From NCBI RefSeq assembly GCF_910578695.1, contig NZ_CAJTQJ010000047.1, forward strand, positions 1 through 19,123: 19,123 bases of DNA, given 5' to 3'. Positions 8,752 through 15,640 of this stretch are shown piece after piece. This stretch comes from an uncultured Brachyspira sp. GTDB lineage: Bacteria > Spirochaetota > Brachyspiria > Brachyspirales > Brachyspiraceae. How positions within the stretch are numbered: position 1 is the first letter of the stretch; every line of letters starts with the position of its first letter. The translations under genes were made by a program, and so were the position numbers. Under the pieces are notes generated by a model. It was not told where the DNA came from and did not search any database. It saw nothing but the letters and a program-made list of their open reading frames with translations.

Positions 8752-9783
8752 TTATACAACCATTTCATCTTCGCCTGCACGTGCAACAACAATATCTCCT
8801 TGTTCTTCAAGCTTACGAATAATATTAACAATTTTCTGCTGAGCCTCTTCAACATCTTTAAGACGAACAGGTCCCATAAAGTCCATATCCTCTTTAAGCA
8901 ATGCAGCAGCTCTTTTTGACATATTTCTGTAAACTTTATCCTGTGCATCTGTATCAACACTTTTAAGTGCCTTAGCCAAATCGCTTGAATCAACTTCTCT
9001 AAGTACTTTCTGTATGGCTCTGTCATCAAGCAAAACAATATCTTCAAATACAAACATACGCTTCTTAATCTCTTCTGCAAGTTCAGGATCATCTTCCTCT
9101 AAACTCTCAATAATACTTTTCTCAGTGGATCTATCAACACTGTTTATGATTTCTACTATAGAGTCGATACCTCCTGCAGAAGTAAAGTCTTCGCTTGCAA
9201 GAGTAGAAAGTTTTCTTTCAAGTACTCTTTCAACCTCTCTTAAAACCTCAGGAGAAGTTCTGTCCATTATAGCAATACGCTTAGCTACATCAGGCTGAAT
9301 CTCAGTAGGTAAAGCCCCCAATATACTAGCAGCCTTTTGTGCATCCAAATAAGCTAGAATAAGTGCAATAGTCTGAGGGTGTTCGCCTTGTATAAAGTTA
9401 AGCAAATGTGCAGGGTCTGTACGGCGTATAAAATCAAATGGTCTTACCTGCAATGAAGAAGTAAGTCTATTGATAATATCTACTGCCTTCTGGCTTCCTA
9501 CAGATCTCTCAAGCAAATCTCTCGCATAATCTATACCGCCTTGAGTTATAAAATCCTGAGCTATCATCATCTCCTGAAATTCTCTAAATACAGTATCTTT
9601 ATCAGAAGATTCTATATTTTCAAGTCTTGCAATATCAAATGTTATCTGTTCTATCTCTTCCTCTCTCAAATGCTTGAATATTTCGCTTGATGTTTCCATT
9701 CCTAATGACACTAAAAATATAGCAACTTTCTGACGGCCGCTTAATACCCGTTGTTTTTTATCTTTTTCTTTCTCTGCAGGCAT
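8752..9783 (-). CDS. fliG: Flagellar motor switch protein FliG
   Basis: This 343-residue rotor protein couples the MS ring (FliF) to the stator and the FliM/FliN switch. The N-terminal domain (about 12-100, GRQKVAIFLVSLG) binds FliF. The middle domain contains the EHPQT motif at 134-138, used for FliM contact. The C-terminal domain shows MFVFEDI at 243-249 and the charged torque helix region DDRAIQKVLREVDSSDLAKAL (253-273). The conserved tail ends GEDEMVV. The length matches canonical FliG (about 330-345). A strong AGGAG ribosome site precedes the ATG, 39 nt after fliF. Spirochaetes commonly carry two FliG paralogues; the copy beside fliF, as here, is the one expected in the motor. Confidence 0.97.
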   Translation of the reverse strand: MPAEKEKDKKQRVLSGRQKVAIFLVSLGMETSSEIFKHLREEEIEQITFDIARLENIESSDKDTVFREFQEMMIAQDFITQGGIDYARDLLERSVGSQKAVDIINRLTSSLQVRPFDFIRRTDPAHLLNFIQGEHPQTIALILAYLDAQKAASILGALPTEIQPDVAKRIAIMDRTSPEVLREVERVLERKLSTLASEDFTSAGGIDSIVEIINSVDRSTEKSIIESLEEDDPELAEEIKKRMFVFEDIVLLDDRAIQKVLREVDSSDLAKALKSVDTDAQDKVYRNMSKRAAALLKEDMDFMGPVRLKDVEEAQQKIVNIIRKLEEQGDIVVARAGEDEMVV

Positions 9784-9822
9784 AATTTTACTCCTAATTT
9801 TTTATTTATAACTCAATAATTA

Positions 9823-11526
9823 TTAACTCTTATCATCAGCCATCCAAGTACGAAGAAGCTGTGCAACATCCTCAGGTCTTTCGTGGCTTACTCTTATAAC
9901 TTCATCCATAAGTTTCTTACGAGCGGCATCTTCTAAACTCATCTCGCTTATAGGCTCTTCATTGGCATTCATCATAGCCTGTCTTCGCATTTCCATCTGT
10001 TTGCGTTCAAGTTCTTCCTCTCTAAGTCTGCGTCTTCTAGCAAGTTCTTTCTGTAAAGCTCTTATTGCCAATGCTAATACAAATAAAAAGAGTAAAGAAA
10101 TCATTGTTATTATTAATGCTTTTTTTACAAATCTGTCTCTCATAAGTCTGGCATCTTCAGCATCGAATCTATCCCAATGATCAAACTGAATATGGGTTAC
10201 GCTTACCTGATCTCCTCTTTTCAAATCATAACCTATAGCAGCCTGTACTAAAGAAACAACATTTCTTATCTCTTCAGATGTTACAGGATGATATTCTCTT
10301 ACATAAGAAGTTCCGTTAGTTATTATAGGCTCTCCTTTTTGATCATAAACCTTAGTCCATCTTCCGTCTAAAGCAACTGCAGCAGATATTTTTCCTATCT
10401 GATAACTTCCCTTTTTAATAGCCTCATATCTTTTACTCAATTCATAATTATCCTGAGTATCTGTTTTTGTATATGCCTGCCATCTGTCGCTTTTATCCTT
10501 ATATCCGGGAGGCACATTTTCTTCAGCACCGGCAGCACCTTGAGGTATAAACTGCTGTCCTTTCCAATCTTCAGTTACTGTACGGCTTGAAACCTGAACC
10601 TTATTAGTAAACTGACTGTCATCATAAGGTGTTGCAGGATCATCTTCTTTTAATATTATTGGAAGAACCAAATTATTTGTTATTGAAATATCATCCCAAA
10701 TAAGTTCTAATGCTATAGTTGTTTCTACTCTGTTTGTATATATTCTTCCTAAAGTCTGTCTTATTTTATTTTCTATCTTTTTTCTCTCTCTGTCAACTAT
10801 TTTTAATTCTTCCTGAGCTACTTTTAATTTTAAATTGGCAGCCTCATCTGTAAAATCAGTTAATACATATCCTGTACTATCTGTAATTGTTACAAATTCA
10901 GGTTTTAATTTATCAACACCCATAGCTATTAACTGCTGCAAGCCTCTAACAGTTTTAGGATCTCTCAATATTTCTTCTTTGAAAGGCTGTGCTTTAATAA
11001 CTACCGATGCTGTAACAGGAGAATCTATATCTGTCAAATATTCCTTTTTAGGAAATGCTAAATCTACTGTAGCTTCCTGAACAAAATCAAGTTTAGTTAA
11101 AAGCTGTGTTATAGCTTTAGTTAAAGATCTTCTTTTGTTAATATCAAGCTCAGCATCTGTTATACCTATACGGGGAGCATCAAATAATTCCCAGCCGTCA
11201 ACTCCCATAGGCATTCTTCCCTCTTTTACCAATTCTAATTCTGCCCTTGCTTTATCATTTTGGCTGTTAAGAGTAATAAAACCATTTCTATATTGGTATC
11301 TTATGTTATTAGCATCTAATACTGCTATAACATTTCTGGCATCTTCCTGAGACAACGGCTGCTGAAACAGTAATGTGCCTGTTTTTCTTGATGTAAGCAT
11401 TATTGTTGCTACTATCGCCCCAAGACCTATTACTAAAACGCCTATTAAGACGGCTTTTTGCAATGATGTTGTCTTAGAAAAAATATTTTTTATTTGACTT
11501 GTCAGTTTATTTATAAAGTCCTGCAT
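9823..11526 (-). CDS. fliF: Flagellar MS-ring protein FliF
   Basis: This 567-residue inner-membrane protein forms the MS ring, the base on which the rod and export gate are built. The first membrane segment is about 24-46 (AVLIGVLVIGLGAIVATIML). The periplasmic ring-building motifs follow, including RMPMGVDGWELFD (about 108-120) and RRSLTKAITQLL. The second membrane segment is about 470-491 (ALIITMISLLFLFVLALAI). The cytoplasmic tail ends with a helix at about 540-567 (SHERPEDVAQLLRTWMADD), the FliG-binding peptide. The length is normal for spirochaetes. An AGGTGG ribosome site lies 6 nt before the ATG. It is the first gene of the operon, about 107 nt downstream of the predicted transcription start, and the leader carries operator-like repeats. 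Confidence 0.97.
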   Translation of the reverse strand: MQDFINKLTSQIKNIFSKTTSLQKAVLIGVLVIGLGAIVATIMLTSRKTGTLLFQQPLSQEDARNVIAVLDANNIRYQYRNGFITLNSQNDKARAELELVKEGRMPMGVDGWELFDAPRIGITDAELDINKRRSLTKAITQLLTKLDFVQEATVDLAFPKKEYLTDIDSPVTASVVIKAQPFKEEILRDPKTVRGLQQLIAMGVDKLKPEFVTITDSTGYVLTDFTDEAANLKLKVAQEELKIVDRERKKIENKIRQTLGRIYTNRVETTIALELIWDDISITNNLVLPIILKEDDPATPYDDSQFTNKVQVSSRTVTEDWKGQQFIPQGAAGAEENVPPGYKDKSDRWQAYTKTDTQDNYELSKRYEAIKKGSYQIGKISAAVALDGRWTKVYDQKGEPIITNGTSYVREYHPVTSEEIRNVVSLVQAAIGYDLKRGDQVSVTHIQFDHWDRFDAEDARLMRDRFVKKALIITMISLLFLFVLALAIRALQKELARRRRLREEELERKQMEMRRQAMMNANEEPISEMSLEDAARKKLMDEVIRVSHERPEDVAQLLRTWMADDKS

Positions 11527-11572
11527 TAGAAACCACCTAATAAAAGTTATCTTTATAATTTATCGGATATAG

Positions 11573-11682
11573 TTATGTTTACTTTATAAAAAATTATGTT
11601 TATATATGGTTTACATAACTATTTTTTTCTTTTTTTATGAATATTAGTTTACATAATTATTTTTGTCAACAAGTAAACATAA
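11573..11682. repeat. Five operator-like TTATGTTTAC motifs around the fliF promoter
   Basis: Five matches to either 10-nt half of the near-palindrome TTATGTTTACATAA lie within 110 bp: TTATGTTTAC at 11573-11582, TTATGTTTAT at 11594-11603, GTTTACATAA at 11609-11618 and 11647-11656, and GTAAACATAA at 11673-11682. One lies inside the promoter spacer, one just upstream of the -35 box, and three downstream of the start. This layout suits a repressor or autoregulated factor. The protein that binds is unknown. Confidence 0.6.
11641..11669 (-). promoter_or_regulatory. Sigma-70 promoter of the fliF operon
   Basis: On the minus strand TTGACA (11664-11669) and TAATAT (11641-11646) are separated by 17 bp, giving a start near 11634 and a leader of about 107 nt. 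This is a housekeeping-type promoter, not a sigma-28 or sigma-54 type. One copy of the repeated TTATGTAAAC motif fills the half of the spacer next to the -10 box. Confidence 0.8.
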
Positions 11683-11758
11683 TATTTTATGAAATTTATA
11701 ATAGACTTTTTAAAATTTTTTTATTAAACTGCATTTTTTATATTAATGTTATTATTAT

Positions 11759-12313
11759 CTAACATTTTTTTATAAAATTTTCTGTTAAATTCAAAGCAAA
11801 TAATACGCTTTGTGCTCTAATCAAATCCCTATTACCTTTAAATATATTTTTATAAGCCTTAATATAACCTTCAGAAGCCAAGCATATCCATACAAGTCCA
11901 ACAGGTTTATCCTTGCTTCCTCCAGAAGGTCCTGCTATACCGCTTATTGCTATTGATATATCGCTTCCCATTATTTTTCTGCTGTTTTCTGACATTTCAA
12001 GTACGCATTCTTCGCTTACAGCACCATATTTTTCTAATGTATTTTTATTTACATTGATTATTTTATGCTTTATTTCATTGGAATAAGTTATAAAAGAGCC
12101 TTCAAAACATTCAGATGAACCTGAAACTGATGTTATGCTTGAGGCAAATAATCCGCCTGTACAAGATTCTGCTGCTGTTATTTTAAGCCCTCTGATTATT
12201 AAAAGCTTAACAGTATTATTAGATTTTTCTTCTATTTGTTTTTTTATTTCTTCTTTTTCAATTTTTATTTCATTATAATCTTTAATTTCATTATCATTTT
12301 TTATTTCACTCAT
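11759..12313 (-). CDS. pncC: Stand-alone CinA C-terminal / PncC amidohydrolase
   Basis: This 184-residue protein is a single CinA C-terminal domain, the family that includes nicotinamide-mononucleotide deamidase (PncC), which returns NMN to NaMN in pyridine-nucleotide recycling. The visible motifs are AAESCTGG (47-54), ITYSNEIK (75-82), GAVSEE (97-102), SGIAGPSGG (124-132) and KPVGLVW (136-142), in the usual order. The N-terminal molybdopterin-binding-like half of full CinA is absent. Residues 1-32 are an unusual Lys/Glu/Asn-rich extension before the domain. No internal methionine offers a shorter start before the conserved region, so ATG at 12313 is kept despite a weak ribosome site (GG about 8 nt upstream). 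It has its own promoter just behind miaA. NMN deamidase activity is the family expectation, not shown here. Confidence 0.88.
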   Translation of the reverse strand: MSEIKNDNEIKDYNEIKIEKEEIKKQIEEKSNNTVKLLIIRGLKITAAESCTGGLFASSITSVSGSSECFEGSFITYSNEIKHKIINVNKNTLEKYGAVSEECVLEMSENSRKIMGSDISIAISGIAGPSGGSKDKPVGLVWICLASEGYIKAYKNIFKGNRDLIRAQSVLFALNLTENFIKKC

Positions 12314-12342
12314 ACAATTACCAAAAATATAAATTTTAATTC

Positions 12343-12370
12343 ATTATATCAAAATGATTATTTTTGTCAA
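12343..12370 (-). promoter_or_regulatory. Sigma-70 promoter of pncC
   Basis: On the minus strand TTGACA (12365-12370) is followed after 16 bp by TATAAT (12343-12348), predicting a start about 23 nt before the ATG at 12313. It sits between the end of miaA (12386) and pncC, so pncC need not depend on the gmk operon. The -35 box plus the start of the spacer (TTGACAAAAATAAT) is identical to the fliF promoter. Confidence 0.85.
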
Positions 12371-12385
12371 AATATTTTATTTATA

Positions 12386-13312
12386 TTAATTAATATTATA
12401 AAAAGATTTTATTTCATCACAAGCTTTATGCAAATCATTTTCATTTATTCTTCTATGTTCTTCACGTCTGAACCAAGTCAGCTGTCTTTTAGCAAAATTT
12501 CTTGTACGCTTTTTAATAAGCTTAATAGTATCTTCTAAAGTCATAGAATTATTAATTAAATAATCATAAACTTCTTTATAGCCTATAGCCTGCATAGATG
12601 TATAAGTATTATCTATTCCCATATCTATTATATTTTTAACTTCATCAAGCAAGCCGTTTTCAAACATTATATCAACTCTTTTATTAATATTATCATAAAG
12701 AGTTTCTCTGTCTATATCAATAATATAGCTTAAATAATCTAAATCTATAATAGGCTTTCTAAGTTTTTTTAATTCAGAAAACTTTCTGCCTGTATTATAA
12801 TAAACTTCCAATGCTCTTACAACTCTTCTTGCATTAAATCTATCTATATTTTCAGCTGTTTCTTTATCAATATTTAAAAGCTCTGAATATAAACTTTCAA
12901 GTCCGTATTCATCTATTCTAGAATAAAGCTCCTTTCTAATTTTTTGAGAAGCCTCCTGATTATCATTTTCTTCATCAAAAATACCGTACTTTATAGCATC
13001 TATATAAAATCCTGTGCCCCCAACTCCGAATATAGGCATATTATCTATACTTTTTATTACATCTTTAAATATATTAAGATATTCTTTTATATTAAAATTG
13101 ACCGAAGGTTCTAATATATCAATCATTTTATAATTGTATTTTTTTATTTCCTGAGGCAAGGGCTTGGCAGAGCCTATATCCATATATCTATAAACCTGTA
13201 TAGAGTCTATAGATATTATGGCGGCATTATTGAAATAGTTATCCATAAGTTTATGCACAAAACTGCTTTTTCCTGAAGCTGTTGCTCCTGATATGAATAC
13301 TATTTTTTTCAC
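12386..13312 (-). CDS. miaA: tRNA dimethylallyltransferase MiaA
   Basis: This 308-residue enzyme transfers the dimethylallyl group from DMAPP to N6 of A37 in tRNAs reading UNN codons. The P-loop-like SGATASGKSS (8-17, K15) opens the protein. SIDSIQVYRYMDIGSAKP (34-51) holds the conserved Asp D36 and the DMAPP/tRNA site. GVGGTGFYIDAI follows at about 95-106, then the NARRVVRALEVYY tRNA-binding region at about 163-175, and a basic C-terminus (KKRTRNFAKRQLTWFRRE). The length is typical. The start is GTG at 13312, only 5 nt after the rpoZ stop, with a weak AAGATG ribosome site inside the end of rpoZ, suggesting translational coupling. It is the third gene of the gmk-rpoZ-miaA operon. Confidence 0.96.
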   Translation of the reverse strand: MKKIVFISGATASGKSSFVHKLMDNYFNNAAIISIDSIQVYRYMDIGSAKPLPQEIKKYNYKMIDILEPSVNFNIKEYLNIFKDVIKSIDNMPIFGVGGTGFYIDAIKYGIFDEENDNQEASQKIRKELYSRIDEYGLESLYSELLNIDKETAENIDRFNARRVVRALEVYYNTGRKFSELKKLRKPIIDLDYLSYIIDIDRETLYDNINKRVDIMFENGLLDEVKNIIDMGIDNTYTSMQAIGYKEVYDYLINNSMTLEDTIKLIKKRTRNFAKRQLTWFRREEHRRINENDLHKACDEIKSFYNIN

Positions 13313-13317
13313 TTTAT

Positions 13318-13704
13318 TTATTCATCTTTTTTCTTTAAAGAAGTTTTTTTCTTTTTGGAATTATCATCATCTTCAGAATATTCATCATAATCATCTGTAT
13401 CAGAATCAGTTTCTTTCTCTTGAGAATCATCTTCAAAAATATACTGACTTTCATCATAAGTAATATCAGAATGTTTGAAAGGTGCTTCCTCATCTATAGT
13501 CATATCTACACCTTCTTCATATTCATACTTAATTTTACCGTCAAGTATATTTTTCATAACAGTAGGTATATATTTTCCTCCGCTGTATTTAGTCTCGCCT
13601 TTAAGAAGAGTACTTCCATTTTTAGCTAATTCAATCATAGCTTTACTAAGTTCATAGCGGTTTCCCTTATATTCTATAAGTTTCTCTAATGGTATTATAC
13701 CCAT
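13318..13704 (-). CDS. rpoZ: RNA polymerase omega subunit with acidic C-terminal tail
   Basis: This 128-residue protein has an omega-like N-terminus: IPLEKLIEYKGNRYELSKAMIELAKNG (4-30) matches the omega pattern of a short lead-in, a basic/aromatic N-R-Y-E-L, and an alpha helix of the kind that clamps beta-prime. Omega promotes assembly and stability of RNA polymerase. The position directly after gmk, a widespread gmk-rpoZ pairing, strengthens the call. From about residue 68 the chain becomes very acidic (many Asp, Glu and Ser) and ends with a basic Lys cluster (KKKKTSLKKKDE), an atypical extension over the 70-90-residue omegas of many bacteria. A GGAG ribosome site lies 8 nt before the ATG. 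The assignment is good but rests on a short conserved region. Confidence 0.78.
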   Translation of the reverse strand: MGIIPLEKLIEYKGNRYELSKAMIELAKNGSTLLKGETKYSGGKYIPTVMKNILDGKIKYEYEEGVDMTIDEEAPFKHSDITYDESQYIFEDDSQEKETDSDTDDYDEYSEDDDNSKKKKTSLKKKDE

Positions 13705-13729
13705 ATATTAAACTCCATATATTTGATTT

Positions 13730-14281
13730 TTATAATTTTGAATTGACAGCTTCTTCTAATTTTTTATAAGCTTCTTCAATATCATCATTTTCTATAATAA
13801 TATCGAATTTATCTTTATATTCTAATTCTCTTTTGGCATCCCAGATTCTAAGTTTAATGCTCTCTTCCGTTTCGGTACCTCTTCCTATAAGTCTTTCTTT
13901 CAAAATTTCTATAGAAGGAGGAGTTATAAATATATAATTGGCATCTATTCCCTTTTCTTTTACATATAATGCCCCTTGAATATCTATATCCAGTATTAAA
14001 ATACTATTTTCATTATCAGCTTTTTCTAATTCTTTAAAAGATGTTCCGTAATAATTATCATGAACTAATGCCCATTCTAAAAATTCGCCTTCAGTTATCA
14101 TTTCTTCAAATTTTTCTTTATCTATAAAATAATAATCAGCACCATCAACTTCATTTGCCCTTTTCTCTCTAGTTGTATGAGAAACACTAAAAACTGCATT
14201 AGTATGATTAGCCATATACCTTTTTATTAAAGTAGTTTTACCTGCAGCTGAAGGGGCTGTAATGACAACGATATTACTCAT
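13730..14281 (-). CDS. gmk: Guanylate kinase
   Basis: Guanylate kinase phosphorylates GMP (and dGMP) to GDP with ATP, in the cytoplasm. The chosen start gives 183 residues, close to the family norm of about 185-205. The P-loop is TAPSAAGKTT (8-17), with Ala at the first and fourth positions of the usual GPSGxGKS/T. SVSHTTREKRANEVDGADYYFI carries the GMP-binding Ser/Arg/Tyr residues. GEFLEWALVHDNYYGTS is the second GMP-contact segment, and ILDIDIQGA follows. An upstream in-frame ATG at 14305 is rejected because it lies about at the predicted transcription start, 3 nt after the -10 box, with no ribosome site. The ATG at 14281 has GGTG 4 nt upstream. It leads gmk-rpoZ-miaA. Confidence 0.95.
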   Translation of the reverse strand: MSNIVVITAPSAAGKTTLIKRYMANHTNAVFSVSHTTREKRANEVDGADYYFIDKEKFEEMITEGEFLEWALVHDNYYGTSFKELEKADNENSILILDIDIQGALYVKEKGIDANYIFITPPSIEILKERLIGRGTETEESIKLRIWDAKRELEYKDKFDIIIENDDIEEAYKKLEEAVNSKL

Positions 14282-14308
14282 AAAACACCAAATATAGAAT
14301 TGCATTTT

Positions 14309-14336
14309 ATTATATCATAATAAAAAAATATTTCAA
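14309..14336 (-). promoter_or_regulatory. Sigma-70 promoter of the gmk-rpoZ-miaA operon
   Basis: On the minus strand TTGAAA (14331-14336) is followed after 16 bp by TATAAT (14309-14314). Transcription would start near 14302, leaving a leader of about 20 nt before the ATG at 14281. This decides the gmk start codon. Confidence 0.8.
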
Positions 14337-14400
14337 GTTTTTATATAAAAAATAAAACAAAAAATATAATAAAGTTATATTTGCCTGCATTTTATAAATA

Positions 14401-14429
14401 TTGACACTTATTGTTAATTATTATATACT
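14401..14429 (+). promoter_or_regulatory. Sigma-70 promoter of the two-gene unknown cassette
   Basis: TTGACA (14401-14406) is followed after 17 bp by TATACT (14424-14429), giving a start near 14436 and a leader of about 80 nt. It is divergent from the gmk promoter; the two -35 boxes are 64 bp apart. Confidence 0.8.
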
Positions 14430-14516
14430 ATAAAATGTGAATTTATTAAATTATTACTCTATCATTATTACTATATCGAGGTATAAATTTTGCTTAGAGT
14501 ATATTTTAGGATATTT

Positions 14517-15233
14517 ATGAAAAGATATACAGCAGATATTTTGGATATTAGTCATTTGAAATTTGTAGCTATAGGAAAAATAAGTTTTAGAACAAATAAA
14601 GAATGGTCTCTCCCGCATTTACATTATATGATAAGTAAGTTTGGAAAATATGAATTTCAGGGTATTTGTTTAGAAACAGCAACATATTCATCTTCAAATA
14701 CTATTGAAGATACTGCTAAAAAACTAGTTTTAAATATTATATATGATTTAAATAGTTTAGTAAAAAAATCTAGTGATTTAGATAATATAATAAATATTAC
14801 TTATTCTCATCATCTTGATTCGTATTGGAAAGAATATAGAAGAATAAATTTCAATTTAGCTAAATTAGGAAAAAATATCAATAAAAATACAGAAACTAGT
14901 ATACTAAAAAAGATAATAGAAGAGTTATTTCCTAACAAATTAGAAGAAATCAATGATGATATACAAGAAGAAATTAATGAAATAATTGTAATAGACAATA
15001 TAGAAGACATAAATAATTTACTAACAGATTCTAAAAATATAAACAAAGAAATAAAAAAATTAAATGATTTTGCAATTCTTTATAATAGTAAAATTAAAAT
15101 TATAAATGATAAAATTAATAATATTAATAATAAACTATTAGACATATTATTAAATAATTCTAATGATGATGCCAATTATTCTTCATTCAAAATAGAAGAG
15201 CTAGATATAAAAAAGGTGCCTGTTAATGTCTAA
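14517..15233 (+). CDS. Hypothetical protein, coiled-coil C-terminal half
   Basis: I do not recognise this protein. The preferred start is ATG at 14517 (238 residues) with AGGA at 14508-14511, 5 nt upstream. A TTG at 14490, with CGAGG 8 nt upstream, would add 9 residues. In this numbering, residues 1-95 look like a mixed alpha/beta domain (MKRYTADILDISHL, then WSLPHLHYMISKFG, then FQGICLETATYSSSNTIEDTAKKL). The strand-loop-helix pattern of the last segment loosely recalls HicB-like folds, but this is weak. Residues about 120-225 are Asn/Ile/Lys/Glu-rich with coiled-coil spacing (EIKKLNDFAILYNSKIKII and similar). There is no signal peptide or membrane segment, so it is probably cytoplasmic. It is followed by a second unknown gene overlapping by 8 nt. 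The cassette has its own promoter and interrupts otherwise housekeeping genes. Confidence 0.75.
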   Translation: MKRYTADILDISHLKFVAIGKISFRTNKEWSLPHLHYMISKFGKYEFQGICLETATYSSSNTIEDTAKKLVLNIIYDLNSLVKKSSDLDNIINITYSHHLDSYWKEYRRINFNLAKLGKNINKNTETSILKKIIEELFPNKLEEINDDIQEEINEIIVIDNIEDINNLLTDSKNINKEIKKLNDFAILYNSKIKIINDKINNINNKLLDILLNNSNDDANYSSFKIEELDIKKVPVNV

Positions 15234-15498
15234 ATTATATTATGATGCAGAAGAACTGATTAATTTTTTGGAAATTAACAATTATATTGATAAATCTAAC
15301 TACATAGAAAATAGTGATGAATATAGGAAAGAATTTTTTATATATTCAACTGCTAAAATGTTTATAGTTACAATAAAAAGAATCAATGGAAAACTTTATA
15401 TATCAAAAGATGATTTTGAATCTAAAGTTCATATGTTTAATATAAATGATAATAATATATTTGATAATAATATTAATAATTTTCTTGTATCTTTATAG
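15226..15498 (+). CDS. Small hypothetical protein, partner of the upstream gene
   Basis: This 90-residue protein is not recognised. It starts inside the last codons of the preceding gene (ATG at 15226, upstream stop at 15231-15233, 8-nt overlap) with AAGGTG about 7 nt before the ATG, so the two proteins are probably translated in a coupled way and may act together. It is acidic and aromatic at the start (MSKLYYDAEELINFLEINNY), has a possible strand pair in the middle (KMFIVTIKRINGKLYISKDDF) and ends in an Asn/Asp/Ile-rich tail. DAEELINFLE...GKLYISKDDFE is reminiscent of small DNA-binding or adaptor folds where a helix and a hairpin repeat, but no family can be assigned. There are no membrane segments or signal peptide. 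Confidence 0.7.
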   Translation: MSKLYYDAEELINFLEINNYIDKSNYIENSDEYRKEFFIYSTAKMFIVTIKRINGKLYISKDDFESKVHMFNINDNNIFDNNINNFLVSL

Positions 15499-15582
15499 CT
15501 ATTTGGTTTTAGTAATCAATAATATTTCTTATTAAGCAATATAATTTATAAAATTTATTTTTGCATAAAACTATTATATTAA

Positions 15583-15610
15583 TTGATATTTATTTATTTT
15601 AATGTATAAT
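15583..15610 (+). promoter_or_regulatory. Sigma-70 promoter of gltX
   Basis: TTGATA (15583-15588) is followed after 16 bp by TATAAT (15605-15610), with a start near 15617. The leader of about 24 nt contains the AAGGAG ribosome site (15629-15634). The rest of 15499-15640 is A/T-rich with no clear terminator for the preceding cassette. Confidence 0.82.
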
Positions 15611-15640
15611 AAGTCAAGTTTAAAAATCAAGGAGTAAATT

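Noticed and set aside
8742..9092. 116-codon minus-strand frame overlapping fliG
   Set aside because: It is a shifted frame inside the conserved C-terminal FliG domain with no independent start signal.
12236..12538. Hydrophobic plus-strand frame across the pncC-miaA junction
   Set aside because: It is a Phe/Ile-rich antisense reading of A/T-rich DNA over two well-supported genes and the pncC promoter.
14282..14305. Eight-residue N-terminal extension of guanylate kinase from an upstream ATG
   Set aside because: The ATG lies 3 nt after the predicted -10 box, at about the transcription start, and has no ribosome site; the internal ATG at 14281 has one and gives the usual family N-terminus.
14490..14516. 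TTG start adding nine residues to the unknown plus-strand protein
   Set aside because: Possible, since CGAGG lies 8 nt upstream, but ATG at 14517 with AGGA at 5 nt is the more usual start; kept only as an alternative.
15499..15582. Terminator after the two-gene cassette
   Set aside because: Only short A/T-only inverted repeats (AATAA/TTATT) are present, with no G/C-containing stem or T-run.
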